NCBI RefSeq assembly: GCF_900094805.1
Contig: NZ_FMAT01000001.1
Span: forward strand, 434,001-498,000
Direction: 5' to 3'
DNA from: Arthrobacter sp. NIO-1057
GTDB lineage: Bacteria > Actinomycetota > Actinomycetes > Actinomycetales > Micrococcaceae
DNA: 64,000 nucleotides
Shown: positions 35,311-44,486 of the stretch, in pieces
Position numbering within the stretch: the first letter of the stretch is position 1
How the letters are laid out: every line of letters begins with the position of its first letter
Notes under the pieces: model-generated
Seen by the model: only the letters and a program-made list of their open reading frames with translations
Databases searched by the model: none
Told to the model about the DNA's origin: nothing
Program-made: the position numbers and the translations under genes

Positions 35311-36297
35311 CTATTGAGACTGACTCGACTGCGATTTAATCATTCGTGGTATCGCTTTGATCATGATGATCATTGCTACGAGTTCAACGAGAGTCTGTGT
35401 GACTACGACTGTCGCAGCCATCGAATAATCTTTTGGCAGTGCAAGGGCTATGGGAAGCACAACCAGCGAATTCCTAGTCACTCCGCTGAACGTTGCGGCC
35501 CGTAGTTCGATGATAGAGAGCCGAAACAATCTTCCAACTGCAAACGCGCAAATGCCAGCGACTAGAGCAAACACCGTGAAAATCAAGATTGTCTGGAACA
35601 GTCGGTCGGTATGCTCAGACAGTGAAATGATCTGGGAACCGGATACGCAAAACAGTGTCCCCATCATGGCTGGGACCATGAAATCGCCTGCGGTCTTGGA
35701 CACGCTGCTTACCGCTGTCCACCTTTTACTGAACACTTGGGTAGCAAGCGCGAGCAATAACGGTATGAAGATCAGCAGTATGAGTGCTTCTATAAAAGGC
35801 CCGGGCGTGAAGAGGGTCAACGATGACTTTCCAACGATAAAGATCATGTAGAGCGGGATTAGTGCCATTTGGGCAAGCAACAATAAAGGAGTCGTGGCTA
35901 GCAATTTGTGGCTCGCTCCCCTAGCTAGTCCAGAAAACACGATCACATAGTCAATGCACGGTGCCAGAAGTACCAGTGCAATGCCGATCAAGACAGGCTT
36001 ATCGCCCTGTACGAATCTAGTGAGTATGAAAACTATTGCTGGGACCAGGATGAAGTTGATAACCAATAGGGCGGACATAAATCTGAAGTCTCGCCACCCG
36101 TTCACTAACCGGGTCAGCGGTATGCTCAGGAAAGTCACGTAGAGAAGCAGGCACAGAAGCGGATTGATCAAGGCCGCTAGACCCGCGCGACTTGAAGGAA
36201 AACCAATGCCGGCCAAACAGCCAGCAGCGATGGCAAAAAAATAAAGCGCGATCTGATGCTTATCCATCCAAGCTGCAAATCCTTGCAATAAGATCAC
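35311..36297 (-). CDS. ACR3/bile acid-sodium symporter family carrier
   Basis: A 328-residue, ten-span membrane carrier of the BASS/ACR3 superfamily. The fourth membrane segment contains LLAPCIDYVIVFSGLARG, equivalent to the conserved Cys-containing block of ACR3 arsenite exporters (ARCIAMVIVW in classical members). The last segments have SGVTRNSLVVLPIALALP, also ACR3-like. It may extrude arsenite or a related oxyanion, but this divergent subgroup is poorly tested. The GTG start at 36297 is plausible; a later ATG is possible. Confidence 0.8.
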   Translation of the reverse strand: MILLQGFAAWMDKHQIALYFFAIAAGCLAGIGFPSSRAGLAALINPLLCLLLYVTFLSIPLTRLVNGWRDFRFMSALLVINFILVPAIVFILTRFVQGDKPVLIGIALVLLAPCIDYVIVFSGLARGASHKLLATTPLLLLAQMALIPLYMIFIVGKSSLTLFTPGPFIEALILLIFIPLLLALATQVFSKRWTAVSSVSKTAGDFMVPAMMGTLFCVSGSQIISLSEHTDRLFQTILIFTVFALVAGICAFAVGRLFRLSIIELRAATFSGVTRNSLVVLPIALALPKDYSMAATVVVTQTLVELVAMIIMIKAIPRMIKSQSSQSQ

Positions 36298-36440
36298 CCT
36301 TCTGGTTCAAGTGAGGATTTAGGAAGCGGATAGCGGACGAGTCTTCCGCACCTCTCCCCTAGGATGCTGTGGCTGAAGCGACACTGCCACGAGTCTGAAA
36401 ACGACGCCAAATACTTTGCCGGAATCCCTATCATGAATAT

Positions 36441-36824
36441 ATGAAGCAAAGTATGAGCAAGTGGCCTTGGTTAGCGTTCATAGATATTCTGCTGATCATT
36501 CTCTTCGCATTGTTAGGCCGGCGCGAACATGAACATGGGTTGGCCATCAGCGGAATCTTGATAACTGCCCTACCATTTATCATCGGCTATGCCATAGCAA
36601 CTGGACTATCACGACCATGGATATCCATCAATAAACTGTGGCCGACCGGAATTCTCATCTGGCTCGGCACGGTAGTTTTGGGTGTTGCTGTGCGCCTATT
36701 GATGGGACATACGGCAGCAATTTCCTTCGTGATCGTCACTTTCGTCGTGCTTGCTATCTTCTTGCTCGGTCGACGCGCAGTTTCTACTCTTATCGCCAAA
36801 CGTTCACAGCAACAAAAGGCCTAG
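36441..36824 (+). CDS. DUF3054 membrane protein
   Basis: A 127-residue four-span membrane protein that matches the DUF3054 pattern (FIDILLIILFALLGRREHEH, then WPTGILIWLGTVVLG). Its function is unknown. It diverges from the ACR3-like gene, and its last 21 bases overlap the end of the convergent membrane-protein gene at 36804, so the two transcripts must collide. Confidence 0.85.
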   Translation: MKQSMSKWPWLAFIDILLIILFALLGRREHEHGLAISGILITALPFIIGYAIATGLSRPWISINKLWPTGILIWLGTVVLGVAVRLLMGHTAAISFVIVTFVVLAIFLLGRRAVSTLIAKRSQQQKA

Positions 36825-37346
36825 CCCGTAGGAGCCTGCGGCGACCAAGCTACTGGAGAAGGTACCCAGGATGAATTGTTCTGCGGCACGATGATCTTTC
36901 AATTCAGAGAACCGACCTAATCCCTTCACTGCCAAGACGATAGCTATCCCCTCAGGCCAGCCTGCCCATAACGTGCTGACGATGGCCGCTCGTTCAAGGA
37001 GTCCGATCCATAAACCGCCTCGAAGCGGAGAAGGGTCGGACTCCTTTCTGCTTAGTTCGGAATCATTTCTGGCAGCGTGGCGGAAGATGAGCTCAGTAAA
37101 TGGCCCACCGAAACTGACCGCAAAAATGCTCGAGAGCATCACCACGTACAGCGCTGGCACGTGAGATGAATGGCCAGGCGTACCGGTCGCGACTGACAGC
37201 ACCGCAGCAGTGAGAGCCAGAAGGCCGGAAATAACAATCAGAACTTCACGCCAACGTGCGCGTTGCCCCATTGCGTAACCCATATAGGCAGCCGCGCAAG
37301 AAAGCACGGCAGCTAGGCTCAAACTGCCCCATGCAGTCCAATACAT
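36804..37346 (-). CDS. Membrane protein paired with the SatD-like gene
   Basis: A 180-residue protein with about five membrane segments (near 8-28, 35-52, 66-80, 113-140 and 158-179) and a short charged loop with DSELSRKESDPS (about 94-106). ATG at 37346 comes directly after the stop of the SatD-like gene and behind GGGGAG, so the two are translationally coupled. The GLGRFSELKDHRAAEQFILGT segment is conserved-looking. Family not recognised with certainty; it probably works with the upstream protein at the membrane. Confidence 0.75.
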   Translation of the reverse strand: MYWTAWGSLSLAAVLSCAAAYMGYAMGQRARWREVLIVISGLLALTAAVLSVATGTPGHSSHVPALYVVMLSSIFAVSFGGPFTELIFRHAARNDSELSRKESDPSPLRGGLWIGLLERAAIVSTLWAGWPEGIAIVLAVKGLGRFSELKDHRAAEQFILGTFSSSLVAAGSYGLGLLLL

Positions 37347-37943
37347 CTACGACTCCCCTAACATTTTCAGTTGGCGAGTCAGAGAATAAGCTGCCTCATC
37401 CATCATGCGATTTGCCTCAAACCATAGCGCTGCAGAAAGACGGGATGAGACCGCTTGCTGGGTGATTCCTAATTCCTGGGCGATCTGTTGCTGCGTCAGA
37501 CCTTCGTCAGCCAAGGTGCCCGCCTCCCAGGCCGTGGCCCTGCGCTTGGAAACGATGCAGGCAGTTAACTGAAGTTCGGCTTCCAGTCGTGTTGCCTCAT
37601 GCGATGGGCCGTGTACGGCCAGGTGCGCATTCGTATTTTTGGATCGTTCGACCGCAACCCGTGCATATTCAAAAGCAGGTCCGCGTCCGGCACGGGTTTC
37701 TTTCGGCAATGGAGTCTCCACCTGGCCGAAACCAAGTCCTACGCTCCAGTCCCCTGATGCTGCCATCATGACGGCCAAGCGAATTGCTTCCGAAGCATCG
37801 TCCATTACAGCTTGAACTTCATCTCCAGCTGTACGCTGGAATGGGCGCACCACAGGAACCGTGGCATTGGCCTGTTCAATGAGGGTTTGCACTTTGTCTT
37901 CCGACGAACGGGATCGCCGTTGGTCAATGGTCAGAACAATCAT
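37347..37943 (-). CDS. SatD-like protein with C-terminal HTH
   Basis: A 198-residue protein in two parts. The N-terminal part (about 1-110) resembles the SatD family: a leading VLTIDQRRSR, an acidic RTAGDEVQAVMDD (about 38-50) and GLGFGQVETPLP, a layout reminiscent of nucleotide-cyclase or GGDEF-like folds. The C-terminal part (about 125-198) is a sigma-like helix-turn-helix (LTQQQIAQELGITQQAVSSR). It is coupled to the membrane protein downstream. It could sense a nucleotide or other ligand and control transcription. SatD identity is moderately sure; biochemical role is unknown. Confidence 0.7.
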   Translation of the reverse strand: MIVLTIDQRRSRSSEDKVQTLIEQANATVPVVRPFQRTAGDEVQAVMDDASEAIRLAVMMAASGDWSVGLGFGQVETPLPKETRAGRGPAFEYARVAVERSKNTNAHLAVHGPSHEATRLEAELQLTACIVSKRRATAWEAGTLADEGLTQQQIAQELGITQQAVSSRLSAALWFEANRMMDEAAYSLTRQLKMLGES

Positions 37944-38104
37944 GGAACAATTCTAAATCATTGTAAAAAGAAATACTAACTTTAACCATTGTTCGCAGCG
38001 TAGAGAGTCTTGACTGAATAATCGCCGAATCACCATTTTCGACTAGAGTTGAAACTAAGTTATAGGTCTTCAGCTTGGAGACTCAGATAGTGAAAGGCGC
38101 AGCA

Positions 38105-38386
38105 ATGGTTACTGCATTCGTCATGATTCAGACGGCAACCGACAGCATCCCCGAGTGTGCTCAGCAAATCTCTGCAATTTCAGGGATCAGTGAGGTTTAT
38201 TCCGTCGCTGGTGACTGGGACCTCATCGCGGTTGCGCGGGTTCACAAGCACGAGGACTTGGCAGAAGTTATTGCCAATAAGCTCTCCAAGATTCCAGGCA
38301 TTCGTGGCACGCAAACCCATATTGCTTTCCGCGCCTACTCGGAACACGATCTGGAGGCAGCTTTCTCTCTGGGGCTTGACGACTAG
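38105..38386 (+). CDS. Stand-alone Lrp/AsnC ligand-binding domain protein
   Basis: A 93-residue protein consisting only of the RAM (AsnC effector) domain: a beta-alpha-beta fold with ISEVYSVAGDWDLIAVARV and PGIRGTQTHIAFRAY. It has no DNA-binding HTH. ATG at 38105, seven bases after AAAGG, is preferred to the upstream codon at 38075. Such single-domain proteins bind amino acids and may modulate full-length Lrp proteins. The convergent neighbour is trpD, separated by a strong hairpin. Confidence 0.9.
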   Translation: MVTAFVMIQTATDSIPECAQQISAISGISEVYSVAGDWDLIAVARVHKHEDLAEVIANKLSKIPGIRGTQTHIAFRAYSEHDLEAAFSLGLDD

Positions 38387-38406
38387 TACAAATCCCTAAG
38401 CTGATA

Positions 38407-38460
38407 CAAGAACGGGTTCTGGTTACTGCTTGTACTAGCAGTAACCAGAACCCGTTCTTG
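38407..38460. terminator. Strong bidirectional terminator between Lrp-like gene and trpD
   Basis: A perfect 24-base stem (arms 38407-38430 and 38437-38460) with loop TGTACT and a trailing TTT lies between the two convergent genes. It is the longest perfect hairpin seen in the window. Confidence 0.9.
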
Positions 38461-38475
38461 TTTAACCTAGTGGGC

Positions 38476-39543
38476 CTACTCCCCTAGGATCTGCTGAGTC
38501 GTCTGTGACCAATTGTCCAGAACTGACTTCGCGGCCCCGGAATCGATAGATTCGGCGGCCTTTGTCAGCGCTGCACCCATTCGATCTTCAAAGTTTCCTT
38601 CGCTTGAAGGGTCGAAGGCCACCATTCCAGCAGCTGCATTCAGTAGCACCGCGTCACGCACTGGCCCCTGAGCGCCGGTAACAATCTGCCGTACAACCTC
38701 TGCGTTATGTACCGCGTCTCCGCCACGTAGTTGCTCGAGGCTCGAACGTTCAATACCTAGATCTTGGGCATCAAAGGAGAACTCGGTGACCTGACCGTCA
38801 CGCACTTCCCACACCTGGTTGCCAGCGGTGGTTGTTAGTTCGTCCAAACCGTCATTACCGCGGAAAACAAGACCACGTGAACCGCGCCGTGCAAGAACGC
38901 CAGCCATAATCGGTGCCATGACCAGATCTGAGCAGCCCACAGCAGAGGAGCTAGGCAGCGCCGGGTTGGTCAATGGCCCCATGAAGTTAAAGGCAGTGGG
39001 AACCCGTAGCTGCCTTCTCGCAACGGCAACGTGTCGCATCGAAGGGTGGAAGACGTTGGCGAAGCAGAACGCAATTCCAACCTTGTTGTAAACCTCTACA
39101 AGCCTCTCAATTGGTACATCGAGGCGCACGCCCAGTGCTTCAAGGACATCTGCCGAACCGGAGGAAGAAGAAGAGGCGCGGTTACCGTGTTTAACGATGT
39201 TGATTCCCGCTCCAGCGCAGACCAGGGTGGCCATGGTGGAGATATTAACCGTGTTCTGACGATCTCCGCCGGTTCCTACAATGTCCAATGTTTGTGCTTC
39301 GATGCTCAACGGCTTCGCATTAGCGACCATGGAATCAACGAGTCCGGTGAGTTCCGCGACGGTTTCTCCCTTGGAGCGTAAGGCAACCAAGAAGCCGGCG
39401 ATCTGAACATCGCTGGCTTCGCCGCTCATGATCTCATTCATGGCCCAAGCTGCCTGAGTGCGGCTGAGATCGCCACCGCCAATCAGAGTGGCCAAGAGAT
39501 CTGGCCATGTTGGGAACTTTTCGTTTTCAAGGCTCGTTGACAC
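38476..39543 (-). CDS. trpD: Anthranilate phosphoribosyltransferase
   Basis: A 355-residue enzyme of tryptophan synthesis that joins anthranilate and PRPP. The signature [14 protein letters not shown] (PRPP-binding) and [21 protein letters not shown], with [11 protein letters not shown] further on, are unambiguous. GTG at 39543 is preferred to an in-frame ATG at 39585, which would add a weakly supported extension. It is a single trp gene here, apart from the rest of the pathway, a common actinobacterial position next to ctaE. Confidence 0.94.
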   Translation of the reverse strand: MSTSLENEKFPTWPDLLATLIGGGDLSRTQAAWAMNEIMSGEASDVQIAGFLVALRSKGETVAELTGLVDSMVANAKPLSIEAQTLDIVGTGGDRQNTVNISTMATLVCAGAGINIVKHGNRASSSSSGSADVLEALGVRLDVPIERLVEVYNKVGIAFCFANVFHPSMRHVAVARRQLRVPTAFNFMGPLTNPALPSSSAVGCSDLVMAPIMAGVLARRGSRGLVFRGNDGLDELTTTAGNQVWEVRDGQVTEFSFDAQDLGIERSSLEQLRGGDAVHNAEVVRQIVTGAQGPVRDAVLLNAAAGMVAFDPSSEGNFEDRMGAALTKAAESIDSGAAKSVLDNWSQTTQQILGE

Positions 39544-39829
39544 ATATGAAAGCCTATCGAGCCAGCCGTCGCAGTCCCAATTCATGTCATCAAATGATGT
39601 GTCTCAAGTCGCTAAAAACCTAGTGATTCTGGGGATAAATAGGGCACATGAGTGTTGCATAAATGAATGTTTCGTGAGACTCGCCGAATCAAGCTCTACG
39701 AATTGTAGAAAGAGTTTTCTTCGTACTTCCGCGTGTTTCCGCGGTTGTTCTCGCTATGTGGCGCAAAAAACCGCCGACAACCCCTTTCTGCATTGGTATC
39801 TGAGGGGCATTTAGAGACATAATGTCAGT
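39544..39829. promoter_or_regulatory. Divergent region between trpD and ctaE
   Basis: This 286-base AT-richer gap must contain the trpD promoter (minus) and the ctaE-qcrCAB promoter (plus). No frame with coding character, and no hairpin or leader peptide with tryptophan codons was seen. Confidence 0.5.
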
Positions 39830-40468
39830 GTGACAACTGCGACTCATGCCCCAAATACGACGGCGCCACATGCGCCGAACCGCCCAAACATGGTGTCGGT
39901 GGGAACGATGGTGTGGCTCTCCAGCGAGCTCATGTTCTTCGCCGCCCTCTTCGCCATGTATTTCAGCCTTCGGGCTGCCGCGCCCGAACTATGGGCGACT
40001 GAAACTGCCAAACTTAACGTGCCGTTTGCGCTGGTTAACACCCTGATCCTGGTGTCCAGCTCGTTCTCGTGCCAGCTTGGTGTGTTCCGTGCTGAAGAAT
40101 TCAAGCCTCGCCGTACCGGCGGACTGTTCAATTTCAAGGAATGGGGAATGATCGAATGGTTCATTCTTACCTTCATCCTTGGTTCGATCTTCGTCTCGGT
40201 CCAGGCTTATGAATACGTCACTCTCGTTCACGAGGGTGTAGCACTGAACTCGAACTCCTACGCTTCGGCCTTCTACATGACCACCGGCTTCCACGGCATT
40301 CACGTCACCGGTGGCCTGATTGCATTCCTGCTGATCATCGGTCGTGCAATGCTGGCTAAGAAGTTTGGCCACTTCGAAGCAACGGGTTCCATCGTTGTGT
40401 CTTACTACTGGCACTTCGTTGACGTTGTTTGGATCGCGCTGTTCGCGATCATCTACTTCTTGAAGTAG
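39830..40468 (+). CDS. ctaE: Cytochrome c oxidase subunit III
   Basis: A 212-residue subunit of the aa3-type oxidase with five membrane segments. [28 protein letters not shown] near the start and FHGIHVTGG and [13 protein letters not shown] near the end are characteristic of subunit III. GTG at 39830. It is transcribed with the bc1 genes qcrCAB, in keeping with the bc1-aa3 supercomplex of actinobacteria; subunits I, II and IV are encoded by the facing minus-strand operon at 47-50 kb. Confidence 0.96.
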   Translation: MTTATHAPNTTAPHAPNRPNMVSVGTMVWLSSELMFFAALFAMYFSLRAAAPELWATETAKLNVPFALVNTLILVSSSFSCQLGVFRAEEFKPRRTGGLFNFKEWGMIEWFILTFILGSIFVSVQAYEYVTLVHEGVALNSNSYASAFYMTTGFHGIHVTGGLIAFLLIIGRAMLAKKFGHFEATGSIVVSYYWHFVDVVWIALFAIIYFLK

Positions 40469-40544
40469 CAACTTTTAGTCATTAGTTGCCACACCAAGAA
40501 GTACGGCAACACCACACCAAAGAAACTAAGTGAGGAACCAGCAA

Positions 40545-41339
40545 GTGAAGGCTCTTTCGAAAAAGCGCCGCCACCCGCTCGCCGCTGTGGCCCTGCTTCT
40601 GTTTGGATTGCTGATTACCGGCAGTCTCTACACCGCAGCAGGAAACATCAGCGAAGCGAAGGCCGCTGAGACTACCGCAGCATCGCAGACCGATGTTGAC
40701 GAGGGTCAGAAGCTTTTCGTGGCCAACTGCGCTACCTGCCACGGAATGCGCGCTGAAGGCTCGGACTCCGGTCCGTCGCTGATCGGTGTTGGCGCCGCAT
40801 CTGTTGACTTCCAGGTCGGTACCGGCCGTATGCCAATGCAGATGCAGGGCCCTCAGGCCCAGGCAAAGCCAGCCCAGTTCGACGACAAGCAGATCTCCCA
40901 GCTGGCTGCTTATGTCGCCAGCTTGGGTGCAGGTCCAGCGATCCCGGATGAGGAATACCTCGATACCACTCAAGGCGATGCAGCTCACGGTGGAACCGTC
41001 TTCCGCGTCAACTGCGCTATGTGCCACAACGCCGCCGCTGCCGGTGGTGCTTTGACCCGAGGCAAGTTCGCTCCGACCTTGACCGGCGTATCCGAGAAGC
41101 ACATCTACGAAGCGATGGCTACCGGCCCACAGAACATGCCAGTGTTCAACGACTCGAACATCACCCCAGACGAGAAGCGTGACGTAATCACCTTCCTGAA
41201 GACTATTGAAGCTAATGGTTCCGCTGGTGGTGCAGCCCTGGGCTCCCTGGGTCCTGTTGCTGAAGGTCTGTTCACCTGGACCGCAGGTCTGGGCATCATC
41301 ATCGCCTTCACCATTTGGTTGACCTCGCGTCCTTCCTAA
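40545..41339 (+). CDS. qcrC: Cytochrome bc1 complex diheme cytochrome c subunit
   Basis: A 264-residue membrane-anchored diheme cytochrome c that passes electrons from the Rieske protein to the CuA centre of the oxidase, replacing a soluble cytochrome c. Two heme-binding motifs are visible: CATCH (about residue 67) and CAMCH (about 167). An N-terminal signal-anchor and a C-terminal membrane helix (about 240-258) hold it in place. GTG at 40545 lies eight bases after GAGGA and is chosen over GTG at 40530. Confidence 0.96.
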   Translation: MKALSKKRRHPLAAVALLLFGLLITGSLYTAAGNISEAKAAETTAASQTDVDEGQKLFVANCATCHGMRAEGSDSGPSLIGVGAASVDFQVGTGRMPMQMQGPQAQAKPAQFDDKQISQLAAYVASLGAGPAIPDEEYLDTTQGDAAHGGTVFRVNCAMCHNAAAAGGALTRGKFAPTLTGVSEKHIYEAMATGPQNMPVFNDSNITPDEKRDVITFLKTIEANGSAGGAALGSLGPVAEGLFTWTAGLGIIIAFTIWLTSRPS

Positions 41340-41409
41340 GGCAAACCACGGCCTAGGCCGTAACCATCACTACGTACATAAATTCCTAACAGAAGGATGA
41401 GAGAGAAAC

Positions 41410-42459
41410 ATGGGCGACCATAGTCACGGCAGTCCCGAAAACTCGGGCACCGTTGCTAAGGCTGACGATGTAGCTCAGGATCGTTTCCCCGATCCGGGCT
41501 TGCCACCCCATCGTCCGCGTCTCGCAGACCGCGATCCGCGCGCAGCCAAGCGACATGAGCGTCAAGTAGCGCTCCTATTTACCATCTCCATCATCGGCAC
41601 GCTCTTCTTCTTCGTGGCCTACTTCGTCCTGGGCCGCCTGGGCGAAATGTCCTTCGCTGAGCTGCGTGTGCAGAACGCTGCACTGGGCCTGGGCACCGCA
41701 TTTGCGATGCTCGGTATCGGTGTAGGTATTGTTCACTGGGCTAAGACCCTGATGCCGGATCACGAGCTCATGGAAATGCGCCACGAGATCCGCTCGGAAG
41801 AAGACCGCCAGGATGCCGTCGAGATCGTAGATACCGTTCTTGAAGAATCCGGTATCAAGCGCCGTCCGCTGATCCGCAACACCCTGATCGGTGCCATCGC
41901 CTTGGCTCCGATTCCAGCAATCTTCATGTTCCGCGATCTGGATCGCACCGGTAACACCGCACACCAGATGATTGATTCCCTGCGCCACACCATGTGGGAC
42001 AAGGGCATCCGTTTGACCCGCGATCCATCCGGTACCCCGATTAAGGCCTCGGACGTTCAGATCGGCTCGGCATTCCACGTTGTCCCAGAGGGCATCAACG
42101 AAACCGAGAATCCACTGAACGAAAAGGCTAAGGCTGTAGTTCTGCTGATGCGTATGGATCCAGCAGAAATGCAGATCTCCGAGGGCCGCGAGGATTGGAA
42201 CGTTGACGGCATCGTCGCGTACTCCAAGATCTGCACCCACGTTGGTTGCCCTATCGCACTGTACGAGCAGCACACGCACCACCTGCTGTGCCCTTGCCAC
42301 CAGTCGACCTTCGACCTGACTCAGGAATGCAAGGTTATCTTCGGCCCAGCCGGTCACGCACTGCCACAGTTGCCAATCACCGTCGATTCCGAAGGCTACT
42401 TGGTTGCTCAGAGCGACTTCCATGAGCCTGTTGGCCCGTCCTACTGGGAGCGTGGTTAA
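41410..42459 (+). CDS. qcrA: Cytochrome bc1 complex Rieske iron-sulfur subunit
   Basis: A 349-residue protein with a long N-terminal cytoplasmic and three-helix membrane part, as in actinobacterial QcrA, and a C-terminal Rieske fold. The [2Fe-2S] ligands are in CTHVGC (about residue 276) and CPCHQSTFD (about 296). It takes electrons from menaquinol and passes them to QcrC. The qcrB start follows after two bases. Confidence 0.97.
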   Translation: MGDHSHGSPENSGTVAKADDVAQDRFPDPGLPPHRPRLADRDPRAAKRHERQVALLFTISIIGTLFFFVAYFVLGRLGEMSFAELRVQNAALGLGTAFAMLGIGVGIVHWAKTLMPDHELMEMRHEIRSEEDRQDAVEIVDTVLEESGIKRRPLIRNTLIGAIALAPIPAIFMFRDLDRTGNTAHQMIDSLRHTMWDKGIRLTRDPSGTPIKASDVQIGSAFHVVPEGINETENPLNEKAKAVVLLMRMDPAEMQISEGREDWNVDGIVAYSKICTHVGCPIALYEQHTHHLLCPCHQSTFDLTQECKVIFGPAGHALPQLPITVDSEGYLVAQSDFHEPVGPSYWERG

Positions 42460-42461
42460 TC

Positions 42462-44132
42462 ATGACGACAACTAACGAATACCAGGCCACGACCTCTACC
42501 GGTCGTATCGCCAACTTCGTGGATTCACGTGTTGGTGCCTCGGCCATCGTCAAGGAATTTGGTCGCAAGATCTTCCCTGACCACTGGTCGTTCATGTTTG
42601 GTGAAGTGGCGATGTACACCTTTGTACTGTTGCTGCTTTCGGGTACCTTCCTGACCTTCTTCTTCGATCCGTCCATGGCCCACGTGGTCTACGACGGATC
42701 GTATGTGCCAATGAAGGGCATTGGCATGTCGACTGCGATGTCTTCCACCATGGAGATCTCCTTCGACGTGCGCGGTGGCCTGTTCATGCGTCAGGTACAC
42801 CACTGGTCGGCACTGCTCTTCGTAGCTTCGCTGTCCGTTCACATGCTTCGCGTGTTCTTCACCGGTGCATTCCGTCGCCCACGTGAATTGAACTGGGTTG
42901 TCGGTGGCGTACTGCTGATCATGGGTCTGGCCGCTGGCTTCACCGGCTACTCCCTGCCCGATGATCTGCTCTCCGGTAACGGTCTGCGCATTATTGATGG
43001 CGTTATGAAGGCGCTGCCAATCGTTGGTACTTACCTCTCGATGTTCTTCTTCGGTGGCGAGTTCCCAGGCGAGCACGTGATCCCACGTCTGTACTCGCTG
43101 CACATCATGATCGTGCCTGCCGTGATCATCTTGCTGATTGTGATCCACCTGTTCATGGTTGTGACTCACAAGCACACCCAGTACCCAGGCCCAGGTCGCA
43201 CCAACGACAACGTTGTTGGCTTCCCAGTTGGTCCGGTTTACGCTGCGAAGGCTGGTGGATTCTTCTTCATCGTCTTCGGCATCGTAGCTTTCATCGCAGG
43301 TCTCTTCCAGATCAACCCGGTCTGGAACTACGGTCCATACGACCCATCCCCTGTTTCGGCTGGTACCCAGCCGGACTGGTACATCGGTTTCGTTGATGGT
43401 GCTCTGCGTTTGATGCCAGGTGTACTTGGCAACTTCAGCTTCGAGTGGCATATCCCATTCCCATGGGGTACCAACACTCTGGTTCTCTCGGTACTGCTTC
43501 CTGCACTGGTTCCTGCAGGCGCACTGTTCGCGGTCATGTTCGCATGGCCATGGATCGAGCGTTGGGTTACCAAGGACAACCGCGAGCACCACTTGCTGGA
43601 TCGTCCACGTAATGCACCGTTCCGTACCGCCATGGGTGTAGCCGGTGTGATCTTCTACAGCGTGATGTGGGCAGCTGCATCCTCTGACTTGATCGCAACT
43701 CACTTCCACGTGGCACTGAACGACGTAACCTACTGGCTGCGTGCACTGTTCTTCATTGGCCCAATCCTGGGCTTCTGGCTGACCCGTCGCATCTGCCTGT
43801 CGTTGCAGCGTAAGGATCGCGAGATCGTACTGCACGGTCGCGAAGCTGGCATTATCCAGATGTCGCCAGAAGGCGGCTTCAGTGAGAAGCACGAAGAGAT
43901 CGACGTTTACAAGCGTTACCTCTTGACTAACTTCGTGGATCGCCAGTACATTCCGGCTGAGCCTGACGCCGCTGGCCACGTCTCTCGCAAGGAGAAGCGC
44001 CGCGCAATGATCTCGAAGTTCTTCTTCGAAGATCGCGTCGCCCCAGTAACCCCATCGGAACTGGAAGCAGCACATGCTGCTCACGGTCACCATGAGGTTG
44101 AGGGTGACAAGCAGGACTCGATCGAGAAGTAA
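42462..44132 (+). CDS. qcrB: Cytochrome bc1 complex cytochrome b subunit
   Basis: A 556-residue cytochrome b with eight core membrane helices and the long C-terminal extension typical of actinobacteria. The heme-ligand helices contain GGLFMRQVHHWSALLF and SLHIMIVPAVIILLIVIHLFM, and the quinol site follows with the PDW-type sequence QPDWYIGFVDGALR (actinobacterial PDWY in place of PEWY). This subunit is the target of Q203-type inhibitors in mycobacteria. A strong hairpin ends the operon. Confidence 0.97.
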   Translation: MTTTNEYQATTSTGRIANFVDSRVGASAIVKEFGRKIFPDHWSFMFGEVAMYTFVLLLLSGTFLTFFFDPSMAHVVYDGSYVPMKGIGMSTAMSSTMEISFDVRGGLFMRQVHHWSALLFVASLSVHMLRVFFTGAFRRPRELNWVVGGVLLIMGLAAGFTGYSLPDDLLSGNGLRIIDGVMKALPIVGTYLSMFFFGGEFPGEHVIPRLYSLHIMIVPAVIILLIVIHLFMVVTHKHTQYPGPGRTNDNVVGFPVGPVYAAKAGGFFFIVFGIVAFIAGLFQINPVWNYGPYDPSPVSAGTQPDWYIGFVDGALRLMPGVLGNFSFEWHIPFPWGTNTLVLSVLLPALVPAGALFAVMFAWPWIERWVTKDNREHHLLDRPRNAPFRTAMGVAGVIFYSVMWAAASSDLIATHFHVALNDVTYWLRALFFIGPILGFWLTRRICLSLQRKDREIVLHGREAGIIQMSPEGGFSEKHEEIDVYKRYLLTNFVDRQYIPAEPDAAGHVSRKEKRRAMISKFFFEDRVAPVTPSELEAAHAAHGHHEVEGDKQDSIEK

Positions 44133-44154
44133 TTCCGGCTCGCGTTAGTCACAC

Positions 44155-44188
44155 AGGAAGGGACACACCACATGGTGTGTCCCTTCCT
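44155..44188 (+). terminator. Terminator of the ctaE-qcrCAB operon
   Basis: A perfect 16-base stem AGGAAGGGACACACCA with its complement, a 2-base loop and a following TGTTT lie 22 bases after the qcrB stop. The accessory patch begins beyond this point. Confidence 0.88.
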
Positions 44189-44486
44189 TGTTTAAGTTGA
44201 TACTCCACAACGGCACAGAATCGAATCTGAGCGATCAATGTACTTATACGAGTAAGTATTGCTGTGCCAGGTTGCTGTGTCCCCTGCTGGCCGTATAGGG
44301 GTTTATGAACGTTGCCAAGAACGCGCGCAGTGGCCGTTAAAAGGAATGGTATCCAACAACATTCTGAAGATGCCATCGGCTACAGTACAGCAGTCCTTAT
44401 GCAAGCCAGTAGCAATAGGGGTGGCCGTAGCTATCGCCGAAAATCGGGCGGATATGAACATGACTGACGCGCGGCAACCGGGCCGT

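Noticed and set aside
41575-42423. 282-codon frame antisense to qcrA
   Set aside because: Lies entirely within qcrA, whose Rieske motifs are unambiguous on the other strand.
42525-44093. 522-codon open frame antisense to qcrB
   Set aside because: It is a shadow of the strongly biased codon use of qcrB; composition is unnatural (many Glu, His, Gln, Thr) and there is no family character or ribosome site.
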